Source of the DNA: Callorhinus ursinus
Lineage: Eukaryota > Chordata > Mammalia > Carnivora > Otariidae
Length of the DNA: 64,000 bases
Assembly (NCBI RefSeq): GCF_003265705.1
Contig: NW_020313057.1
Location: forward strand, 6,373,363 to 6,437,362
Direction: 5' to 3'
This document shows positions 55,400 to 64,000 of the stretch, piece after piece. A model generated the notes under the pieces. The model ran no database searches and had not been told where the DNA came from. It worked only from the letters and a program-made list of their open reading frames with translations. A program made the translations under genes and the position numbers. The first letter of the stretch is position 1. Each line of letters begins with the position of its first letter.

Positions 55400-55965
55400 A
55401 CAGTTTTATGCCTCTAATGTCTCTCTTATACAATCTTTCCTGTACGTTGTCATCAGTCAGTCCTAAACTGCTGACTTCTTGCGATCATTTATCTGCCCCC
55501 AAACTTTCCCTTGGTTCAAAGTACCTGTGGATTAATGTCCTTGGCATTCAGAGCCTTTCACCCTGTAATCTGTATTTTTCCATTATTACCATACAAATAC
55601 CCTTTAGTTAGGAAAGCTGGTTCTATGAAATAGTCTTCGGCAATGCTACTTCTAAATTTGTATTCAAGCCATTTTTAACTTTCTGTTTCTCTTTAAAATA
55701 TAGAATCTCTCTGAGGTTCTCTTTGAGCAAATCAGACCACATTGACCCTTTTCTACTCTGAACATCCAGGGTAATTTTATCATAATCTTCCTTTAACATT
55801 TACTATGTATCAGCTTTTATAAAATATTAGATATATTTTAAAAATATTTAAACTGAAATTCTGGAAAGTAGGGACATCATCTTATACTTCTTTGTATCAC
55901 CTGTGACACAGAAACTATCACCTAAAATGTTCAAGGAGCTCAATAAATATTTTTCTTTGATTATT
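55400..55965 (+). repeat. L2 LINE 3' fragments
   Basis: 'CTTGGTTCAAAGTACCTGTG' and 'CCTTGGCATTCAGAGCCTTT' (about 55510-55560) match the L2 3' region. 'GGAAAGTAGGGACATCATCT', 'TTCTTTGTATCACCTGTGAC' and 'GGAGCTCAATAAATATTTTT' (about 55863-55952) match its terminus. The middle is weak. Confidence 0.6.
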
Positions 55966-57060
55966 TTCAAATCACATGAATCTAAAGTACTTGATTAATC
56001 AGACTGTTCTACTCCTTATGTAATCTGAGCCTAACTTATGGATCTGAATTTATATTACAGATAGATTTTATCTATATACTGCAGGATGTTTGCATACTTT
56101 ATTTACAACCAATATATAATCAATATAAGCAATAAAACATACAAGTGCATGTACTCATAATGATCTATTTCCTGGTCTTTTTTCATTGGACTGTAGATTC
56201 CTTGATAAATAGACTTCTGAATCTTTCTTGGTATAGATTACTTTCTCAAAGAATAACATATAGTTCCCATACAACTTATGAAATTGTAAAGCAATGCAAA
56301 CAAGGCATAAGAACTCTTCCAAGAATCCTGAAATTAAGTCAGAAGATCTAATCTTGAGGCATCCAGAAAGAACAAGGGGACTCAATAGACACTAAACTGC
56401 CCTTAGTGATTAAAAACTTAATTTTTTAATCTAATTTAAGCCTTGCAAGTAGGAAGTGTTAAAAGACTCATTCTGCAGTGTGGTCCATTGGCCCAGACTC
56501 TTTCTCAGGAACCCACACTATACATGTCATCATTTACGTGTAAAACAGAACATCATACTGTCAAGAGCTGCTCCTCATGACCACACCCAAGACACACCAC
56601 TCCATTTCCTCCTTATTGCCTTCATTTGCAGATCACACCATCACTTTTAGCTTATTGAACCCTCAGATTTCTGACCCTCTGCCCTCTCCTTCATTTTCAT
56701 TCCCATCCCATTCTGAGGAGTGGTGGAATTCTGTCACTTCCTAGAATTCACTCCTAAATTTTTTTTCCTCTGCCTCATCTCATGACTCATACCCATGGCC
56801 ACCCCATCACAGCAATACCTCAGAAATTTACTGCAAGGATGTAGTCTTTGACACAGCTTTATATCCTATCTTACCAAGGTCCTGACTGTAACTTTTCCTT
56901 AACCTCACTGAGGCCTCCTAACGATACTACCATTTTTGCACTAGTTACCATTACTCAGATGCCTTTACTTTCTTTATAATTCTATTTACAGCCTGTGGTC
57001 CAACATTATTTTTGTTTCCTGATACATGATCACCAACCTGGTCTCTCTCGCCTGCTTTTA
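55966..57060. other. 1.1 kb unique AT-rich DNA, weak L2-like text at the end
   Basis: 56900-57060 has 'ACTGAGGCCTCCTAACGATA' and 'CACCAACCTGGTCTCTCTCG', faintly like L2. The rest is not recognised. Confidence 0.35.
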
Positions 57061-58110
57061 AAACTGATGTGGTAAAAGCTCAGCTATTTACATTCTTTAG
57101 GCCAACACTTGAGCTGCTTAATATACTTAGATTTTGGAGAAAAAAAATTATTTGGGTGATTGGATTTACTTTTTTATTGTTAACAGTGAATAATATTTAC
57201 CAACATTTTCATCAATGTCTTACTTGTAGTTTTTTCTTTTATCCCACACCAACTGAATATGTTCACTTATTATTCTTGCTGAAGTACATCATTTAATAAT
57301 AGTTACAGTAAAGGTCTGTGGGTGGTAAGCACTCTGTCTTTGAACATCTGAATATTTTGTTTTGCTGTCATTTAAAAAAAATCTAGTCAATCTAGGCATA
57401 GAGTTGTTGCCATTTATGTTTTTCAGTCCTCTGAAACTAGCATGACATTTACTTCTGAAAACATTTTATTATTGCTGATGTGAATTCTGATGGTAGTGTA
57501 CTTGTCTGGTTCTTTTAAGTCATCTTTCTTTTTTTCGCTAGAAGCTCTTAAGGTTTTAACATTATCCTTGAAGTGCTTTTATTTAATTATAACTCATCTC
57601 AGTGTGGGTTTATTTTTATTTGAGCTACTTAGTATTCACAGTATACAATTTACAAAAAACTATCTTTTTTATTCCTTTTGCAAAAATCTCAGAAGTATGT
57701 CTCCAAATATTATTTGTCCATTATTTCTTGCATTCTCTTTTCTGAAACTCCCTTTAGATGTAAAAGCATCTGAAATGATCCTCCACATCTCCTAATTTCT
57801 TGTTTATGTTTTAATGTCTCTATTGGTGTTCCAGGTGACTTTGTCAGTACTGTGTTTCAATTTACTAATTCTCTCCTTAACTATGCTAATTTTGTATTTA
57901 TAGCATCTATTGATCTTTTTAATTTGATAACTATATTTTAATTCATAGACTTTAAATTTCTCTTTCATATCCACCTATTTTCAGCCAGTTTTTCTTTCAC
58001 AGTTATTATTCTTTTGAAGTTGATATTATTTCATTTATCTCTTTGAACATCCTAAGCACTTGTGTACAATTAATTTCACCAGAAGTGAATTTGTATTCTA
58101 ATTACTGATT
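57061..58110. repeat. L1M-type LINE segment, orientation uncertain
   Basis: 'GTTTTGCTGTCATTTAAAAA', 'CTTTTGCAAAAATCTCAGAA', 'CAAATATTATTTGTCCATTA', 'CAATTTACTAATTCTCTCCT' and 'CTTTGAACATCCTAAGCA' follow the text of a familiar old LINE segment with TTCAAATATTGCTTCTG and CAGTTCACTAATTCTCTCTT-type blocks. T-rich, with no frame of note. Confidence 0.5.
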
Positions 58111-58766
58111 TCATTGCTTTCTTAGGATAAATTTAAGTTGTTTTTCTGCTTTCTTTGTCCAACCTAGCAGTTACCTCTACCCTGCTTCCTGGTTACAAAA
58201 CTTAGCACTAAGTCTCACAATGGTGTTTCACCAGACCTTTCGCTGAGCCAGGAGGTGATCTGACTCAGTTTCTGGCCCTGAGACTTTATGCTGCCCCTAG
58301 CTACCTCAACAGACCCACAACTCTCTGCAACATAAGACCCCAGGCCTCTGGCAGCAGCTCTTTCATGTTATGCTACCTCATTGTGGTGGATCCTAGATTA
58401 GTTTCTGCCCTTTCTTTTTCCTTTTATCTGGAGAAGTTAGAAAGCTATAAGCTTTCTCAGATGTGAAATAAGTACCTTCATGCTGGATTTGGAAAGTGCA
58501 AGTGAGGTAGAGGCAATCTTCCTAAAGCCTCTGTATGCCTCTGTTGGGATGCAAGTGCACAGCTTTCCTGAGGCAGTTTCTAGTGGACCAGGGACTGATG
58601 AAGCTGCCAGCATAGACAGCTCCCAGAGCAGGTGAGGTTGTATCTGACTCCATGGTATTCTGCCATCATTCCAAGATGTCCTGCTTAGAACTTGATTCTT
58701 CAACCCTCCTAATGATTTATAAGTACCTGATTCTCTGTACTAAATTCCTCTATGTTTCAAAATTCT
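58111..58766. other. Unique DNA
   Basis: Nothing is recognised. It may be the continuation of the preceding LINE. Confidence 0.35.
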
Positions 58767-58780
58767 AGAGTGCTTTATAT

Positions 58781-58970
58781 TTTTTTTAAGATTTTTAAAA
58801 AATTTATTTGAGGGAGAGAGAGAGAGAGAAAGCACGAGCAGGAGGGACAGAGGGAGAAGCAGGCTCCCCACTGAGCAGGGAGCCCAACACAGGGCTCCAT
58901 CCCAGGGTCCTGGGATCATGACCTGAACTGAAGGCAGATGCTTAACTGACTGAGCCACGCAGGCACCCCA
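58781..58970 (-). mobile_element. Carnivore SINE (SINEC type)
   Basis: A T tract, a (GA)n body, GAGCAGGGAGCCCAAC, CCTGGGATCATGACC and the head GAGCCACGCAGGCACCCC make up the copy. A long perfect target duplication AGAGTGCTTTATATTTTTT lies at about 58767-58785 and 58971-58989; its right part merges with the T tail. Confidence 0.95.
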
Positions 58971-58989
58971 AGAGTGCTTTATATTTTTT

Positions 58990-59673
58990 CTGCTGAACCT
59001 GATACACACACCCTAACTCCAGCTTTAAGAGTGAGCCTAAAATTAAGCTTATTTTATCTCTCACTCTGAAGAACCCAAACACGCAGCCACCAATGCCTGA
59101 TTCTTCAAGTGAACCTACTCCCTTACTTTTTTGCTCTGTTCTGGGTATTTGGAGATGATTATCTTCTTCCTAAACTCAACTGAGTCTTTTTTTTTAAAAT
59201 TCTTTTAATATATTATTTCTCACTGCTTTAGATTGGAGGAGAGAGAATGCCGTCAAAGTATAAATTTATTACAACATCATAACTAGTGGGACCTTCATTA
59301 AATTGGGGTTACTTTAAATTTGGGGCCATGAGCTCCAGTGGATGTGTACCACCACCTCTTTCAATTCTACTATGCTTCCACAGTAAAGTAAGCTTTTCTA
59401 TTCTCCAAATCAAGAGCTTCAAAACCTTTTTTCTCTTTTCAAATACTTCTAACTCCTTCCTTCACACTGTTACTTAATTTGCCACCAAGAAAATATAAGC
59501 CATCAAAATGAAACTCCTTTCTTTTCACCACCACCAATCCATAACCCTACCTATCTCTGTGTGACCTTCTTTGCCTTTCCTCCTGTTACATCTCAAGAAG
59601 GGCACCTGCTCTATCCACAGATGAGCCTCTTCAGATCTGCCCTGGATCCCATTTCCTCTTACTGCCTCTAAAC
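58990..59673. other. Unique DNA
   Basis: Nothing is recognised. Confidence 0.4.
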
Positions 59674-59878
59674 CAGCGGTCAGCAGACATTTTTTGTAAA
59701 GGTCCAGATAGTAAAAGTTTTAGGCTTTGTGGGCCATGAGTTCATTCACAACAACTCAAGGCTGCTGATGTAGCATGAAAACAGCCATAGACAATAAGTG
59801 GCCAAGTGAGTGTGACTTTGTAAAGCTTTATTTACAAAACCAGATGCTGGAGTTGGGGCCCTTGTTTGCTGATTCCTG
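59674..59878 (+). mobile_element. hAT-like DNA transposon remnant (same family as 12328-12543)
   Basis: The ends CAGCGGTCAGCAGAC and GTTTGCTGATTCCTG are inverted copies matching at 11 of 15 positions. Inside are 'GTAAAGGTCCAGATAGTAAA', 'TTTTAGGCTTTGTGGGCC' and 'AAAGCTTTATTTACAAAACC'. Non-autonomous, no frame. Confidence 0.8.
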
Positions 59879-60204
59879 ATGTGGAGCTTGCTTCTTCAGT
59901 TACCTTTTCTCTCCTGACTCACCCTTCCCTTCTTCTCTACTCATCTGCCTTGCAAACATCTTAAGAAAATATCGATGATTGTTTTGACACAACGTCCTCC
60001 TGTAGCTATCATGCCAATTTCTCTCCTTTACCTAATAGGCAATATCTTCAAAAGAATTGTTGGCTCTCATTCTTTGCACTCCTTTGTCTTCCATTACCAT
60101 TCTTCAATCCTCTCTCTTCGAAAGGCTCTATTTAAAGTGGCCTCTCCTTCTCCTCATCTCTATTTTATCACTCTGTTTTCTTTAGAGTACCAACACTGGG
60201 TAAT
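59879..60204. other. Unique pyrimidine-rich DNA
   Basis: Possibly upstream L2, but too weak to call. Confidence 0.35.
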
Positions 60205-60350
60205 TATTTCATTTGCTTGTTTGTTTTTTAAAACCCCTTTCTCATCCTCCAGAGTGAGGACCTGGTCTGCTTTGTTTATCGCTTGATCATGGGCACCCTA
60301 ATTGCAGACTGTGAGAGTTCCATAAGCATCCGTTGGATGAACACACAAAT
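60205..60350 (+). repeat. L2 LINE 3' end
   Basis: 'CCAGAGTGAGGACCTGGTCT', 'GCTTTGTTTATCGCTTGATC' and 'CCGTTGGATGAACACACAAA' match the L2 terminus (the TAAGCTCCATGAGGGCAGGG to TGTTGAATGAATG part). Confidence 0.55.
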
Positions 60351-61229
60351 GAGTACAGTGTGCTATTTTAGACACCAATATGCTGGTCAGGTCCCCTTTT
60401 CCAGAATTCATTTCCCCAGACGCTGAGAGTGCTCCTGACAAATGGCTCTTTGCTAGTACCTTTGCTGAAGGGAACCACATTGCTCAAAGTCTTGGCATTC
60501 CTGGGGAGGCCCGCCCAATGAGTAATCAGTGTGGGAGTTACAAGGGCCTGGTCCCCTCTGGACCCAGGACCATTCTGAAGGGTTAACCCAACTTTGGAGC
60601 TCCTTGTTGAGCAAGTGGAAGCTTCTGTTGAGACTGCAGAGAACCTCAACTCTCTACCCAATTCTGCTTCAATTCCTTCCCTTCCATCCCTTTTCTTGGG
60701 TGTTCATCCCACGTGCACCCCCAGATAAATCTCCTATTTTAGAATCAGCTTTTTTAGGGAACTCAACTCAACTTGTAACTCTTGCTGAAGTTTAATTGAT
60801 CTGTAAATGGCAACCTGGGATTCAAACAAATTCTTACTGAATTTTAAAGTCAATGCACTTTTCCTCATCTATTTGTTGGAAGTCTTACATGATTCTTTAG
60901 TTTTAAAATAAACCCCTGTCCCTTCTTTTCCTTTTTCAGTTCTCTTTACCATTAAAACTGACTTAGAGCAATAGAGTGTTTATTTTACTCATCAAATCTA
61001 TATGCATCTATTATTTAGTTTAGAATAAATCTATCTAGAAAGTTTAGTCTTTGATAAATCATTAGGATATCTTTTCTTAAATGCCCGCCACCTTTCTATT
61101 TGCTATGATCCTCCTGTCAGTAGCAGATGTGACCAGTATTTAAATATGTATAATTATACATATGTATATTTAAATATTTATATCTCTGAAAGCCAAAATG
61201 CAATGTGTGTTCTTTGGCTTTAGTTTAGG
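60351..61229. other. Unique DNA
   Basis: No gene or repeat is recognised. A 20-bp AT palindrome is at 61144-61163. Confidence 0.4.
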
Positions 61230-61242
61230 AAAACCTAAAAAA

Positions 61243-61473
61243 AAAATTTTTTTTTTAAGATTTATTTATTTAGTTGAGAGAGAGAAAGCACAGTAGGGAG
61301 GGGCAGAGGGAGAGAGAGTCTTAAGCAGACTCCATTCTGAGTGCAGAGCCTGATGCAGGGCTCAGCACAGGGCCTGATCTCACAATCCTGAGATCATGAC
61401 CCTGAGATCAAGACCTGAGCTGAAGCCAAGAGTCAGATGCTTAACGGACTGCACCACCCAGGTGCCCTAAAGA
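61243..61473 (-). mobile_element. Carnivore SINE with internal duplication
   Basis: A T tract, a purine body, GAGCCTGATGCAGGGCTC and the head CACCACCCAGGTGCCCTAA make up the copy. The CCTGAGATCATGACC block occurs and is then repeated as CCTGAGATCAAGACC. Target duplication GAAAACCTAAAAA lies at 61230-61242 and 61474-61486. Confidence 0.93.
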
Positions 61474-61486
61474 GAAAACCTAAAAA

Positions 61487-62774
61487 TTTAAGGAGGGATA
61501 TCAGGAAGAAAACACATTCTGGAAGTTATTTATTTCCAAGGAGCTAAATCAATTTCCAGGGTGTCTTTTTAAAACATCCCAAAATAATAGCCTTGGAAAA
61601 TCTAAAGCCTTTCGGACTCAACCTAGAATTCAGCTATACATAAGTATTATGGACTTATATATATTATATAAGTAATGGACAAAAATGACCAACCTGAAAG
61701 TTTACAAAATGTGATTGCTTAATCTTCTTTTTTTGAAAGTTAAAATTCTTTATTTTATACTGCCGTGGCAGGTCCTTAGAAGAGCTTGGTGCAATCATTG
61801 ACAACTGAGACACCTTTCTTCTACATGTTTTCAGTATAAGAGAATGGGAAGCCCTGCAAAATTCTCAAGTCTTTGGGCCTCAGCTTGATCATATCTACAT
61901 AGATTATAGTTCCCATTCTCCCTGGAGGCTTCTTTTTAAATGACGTCTATGAAAGTCTTATATGGTTATGCCTAGACTCTGAGTTCCTTGAACAAAGGGG
62001 CCATGTGGGGTTCGGTTGTGAGTCTTCAGGTGCTGAATAAATGCTTGTCCCCTAAATATATGGGAATATGTGTAGGGACACAGTTCTGTGTTATTTCCGA
62101 GGTTCTCCTTTACACAGTTGCTCAAGTGCAGGAAAAGGGGAAAATGATGCAAAATTACAACCATGTTTAATTTCTGCTAACTAAAACATAAAGTCAAGCA
62201 TGTTAAGCTCAGCTGCCACATTAATTGCCAAACTTTACCATACATCATTAAGAATTGAGCCTAAGTAAATGCAAAATTAGATAAGCAAAGCTATTACCTT
62301 CATATGTAGCTAATACAGCTCCTTATTTAATGATTACACAAAGTGGAGCCCATGATGAAGGTAAGTGGTATTTGCATTACTTCCATGCTTGTTAAAAGGA
62401 AAGCTTGAAGTCTGAAATTTTTCCTGCAGAAAAATTAATGAGCGTACACAAAGTCTTCCACGGTCTTACATATTCTTGGGCCAGAAACAACCAGGAATGA
62501 CCCAGATAGTCTTCTCAAGGGGGACTTTTACACCTCTAGAACCAGGTCTCACAGAAGTTAGAGTCAGGAGCTGCATTTCTCACCCAACGCATCTGCTTAG
62601 GGCTTGACAGAATGAGGGTAATTGGATTATACATACCATTCATTCTCTCTAGGAAAGACCCTCTCCCTATTCATTTTAAAGTATTCTTGTTATGTTTGTT
62701 TCCCCTCTGTCTCTCCCTGTGGGTTTATGATCACCATCATTACTGCTTAGCATTTCAAAAATCTTACCTATTGT
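61487..62774. other. 1.3 kb unique AT-rich DNA
   Basis: No gene or repeat is recognised. Confidence 0.4.
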
Positions 62775-62925
62775 TTATTTCAGTCTCTCGTTACATAACC
62801 CAAGCAAGCAGGTCAACATTGCTATTAACATTTCCCAGAAAAATGAAGGAGTAAGGATGCAGAGACTTGCTTAGAAAGGTCCCAGCCAGTGCACAAGGAC
62901 TCCAAAGCTCTGAGAATAGCCTGGA
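62775..62925 (-). repeat. MIR SINE fragment
   Basis: 'CGTTACATAACCCAAGCAAG', 'GCTATTAACATTTCCCAGAA', 'GATGCAGAGACTTGCTTAGA' and 'GTCCCAGCCAGTGCAC' roughly follow reverse-complement MIR. Confidence 0.5.
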
Positions 62926-63004
62926 CCTCTTGACTACATACCTCCTCCCATCTACCTTTTCTCAGACCTGAGTGAGAAAATCAGTCCCCTTATCAATTAA
63001 CTCA

Positions 63005-63215
63005 AGAGCATGGGTTCTGGAGCCAGACCAATGTGGGTTACAAATACAATTCTGACACACAGGGCTGCATGATCTTAGGCAAATTTCTTTCTCTCTCTGA
63101 GCATGCATTTCTGAATTTGTATAATGGTGAAAACACTGAGCACGTAGTATGGTGATGAAATGATTAAGGCAAAGCTCTTCCCATGGTCCCTGCACATTGC
63201 TGTGCTCAATAAAAG
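63005..63215 (+). repeat. MIR SINE, near full length
   Basis: 'AGAGCATGGGTTCTGGAGCC', 'GCTGCATGATCTTAGGCAAA', 'CTCTGAGCATGCATTTCTGA', 'TTTGTATAATGGTGAAAACA' and 'TGCTGTGCTCAATAAAAGGG' are in MIR order. Confidence 0.82.
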
Positions 63216-63621
63216 GGAAGTCCTTGCTTTGGGTATTCATTTGACTCGCTATTTCTTGTGGATGTATTTTAAGTGCACCTTCTGTTTGTGTTTCTTGGTG
63301 GGAGAGAGAAGGGGCAGACAGGGAGACAGTGTAGTGTGTGGTTCTCTTCTCTGTCTGGGATTCTATTTTGGCACTCTACTTATTCTTTCAGAATTTATGT
63401 CTCTCTTAGAAGGGGAAAGGGCAAGTGGTAATGGCTAAAAGAGTCAGGAACAGATGAAAGAGGTAAAGGAGTGACAGAAATTATGGTAAGCACTTTGTCT
63501 TCATCCCTAGCCACTTTCAAACAAATGCAATTCAAATGATTTGCTACAAGAAATTATATCTTTACAGGTATGAAGTGTTGAAATAAAAAGAGGAAAGTCA
63601 GTATTGCACAAAGAAGTCAAA
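63216..63621. other. Unique DNA
   Basis: Nothing is recognised. Confidence 0.4.
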
Positions 63622-63685
63622 ATGACTGTCTTTTTTTAAATTTTATTTATTTATTTATTTATTTATTTTATGACTGTCTTTTTTT
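63622..63685 (-). mobile_element. Tail-only SINE footprint with perfect target duplication
   Basis: The 16-bp word ATGACTGTCTTTTTTT occurs at 63622-63637 and again at 63670-63685. Between them lie only 32 bp of AAATTTTATTTATTTATTTA-type sequence, the same tail found on the complete SINEs. This looks like an insertion with only the tail, or a SINE that lost its body. Confidence 0.65.
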
Positions 63686-64000
63686 ATTATTATTAATTCC
63701 TTAACACCCAGTGCCACCAAGAAGGAGACCTGCCCAGCCTAGCTTTTCCTGGAATGTGTTGATGTGTAGCCATTTCTGCTGGTGCATTTTTAAGCAGAGC
63801 TGCAGGGGATGTCATGTGTTGCGGTAATTGCCATGGAAACCATTGTTGTGGAATGAATAGGAGAGAGGTTTTAAATCCTTGGTAATGAGCCTGGGAAACT
63901 AAGTAGGTCTTCAAGTTTAACTCATTTGAAAGTGGTTCCTATTTCACACAGAGATATTGGAGGCAAAATGTGGGGGGCAAAGGATAAGAGAGGGGAAGTT
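63686..64000. other. Unique DNA at the window end
   Basis: Nothing is recognised. CCATGGAAAC and AACAATGG-type words around 63830-63850 are the only notable motifs. Confidence 0.4.

Noticed and set aside
61144..61163. 20-bp AT palindrome
   Set aside because: In strongly AT-rich DNA, with no associated motif. Considered chance.
1..64000. CRISPR arrays, bacterial operons, phage or plasmid content
   Set aside because: No regularly spaced repeats or prokaryotic gene layout. All repeats are of mammalian type.

Overview
The window reads as nuclear DNA of a carnivoran mammal, and I find no protein-coding exon in it. The main evidence is 17 tRNA-Lys-derived SINEs of the carnivore SINEC type, with head motif GCCTGGGTGGCTCAG, a CT-rich 3' part and an AATAAAATCTTTAAAA tail. 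A carnivore-type L1 3' end lies at about 44448-44662. The SINEs lack the head forms I associate with dogs, cats and mustelids. They match the arctoid type, with GTTAAGCGTCTGCC heads and GTCAAATAAATAAATAAAATC tails, so a bear or a seal is most likely. That last step is an inference from remembered consensus sequences.

Every long open frame is broken, lies in a repeat, or resembles no family I know. The window is best described as intergenic or deep intronic DNA. Its content is layered transposon remains: about 21 MIRs, several L2 pieces, one L3/CR1-like piece, old L1 fragments, two MaLR-type LTRs, hAT-like DNA transposons of at least three kinds, the SINEs, and microsatellites.

Layout: 1-1600 is a decayed L1 ORF2. 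1.6-6.4 kb is mostly unique DNA with two MIRs. 6.4-9.3 kb has three SINEs around a CpG-enriched unique stretch (7.59-8.22 kb). 9.3-17.9 kb mixes MIRs, MER5-like and hAT-like elements with a roughly 630-bp DNA-transposon-like repeat. 17.9-27.4 kb is SINE-rich and includes a SINE inserted at the 3' end of an L1, a side-by-side SINE pair, and a tRNA-like relic. 27.4-39.7 kb has no SINE. It contains a long TTTC tract, a CpG-enriched unique stretch (29.5-29.95 kb), an MLT1 LTR, a 3.6-kb stretch with no recognised repeat, an L1 3' end, and an L2 interrupted by a MIR and an LTR. 39.7-51.9 kb again mixes SINEs and old repeats, including a SINE pair with three copies of one target site. 51.9-64 kb is AT-rich with L2, L1-type and hAT-like pieces and ends with a tail-only SINE footprint.

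No genes work together here. The unique stretches that may matter are the CpG-enriched ones and the repeat-free block at 31.9-35.5 kb. These are candidate regulatory DNA only, because conservation could not be tested. I found no undescribed system.
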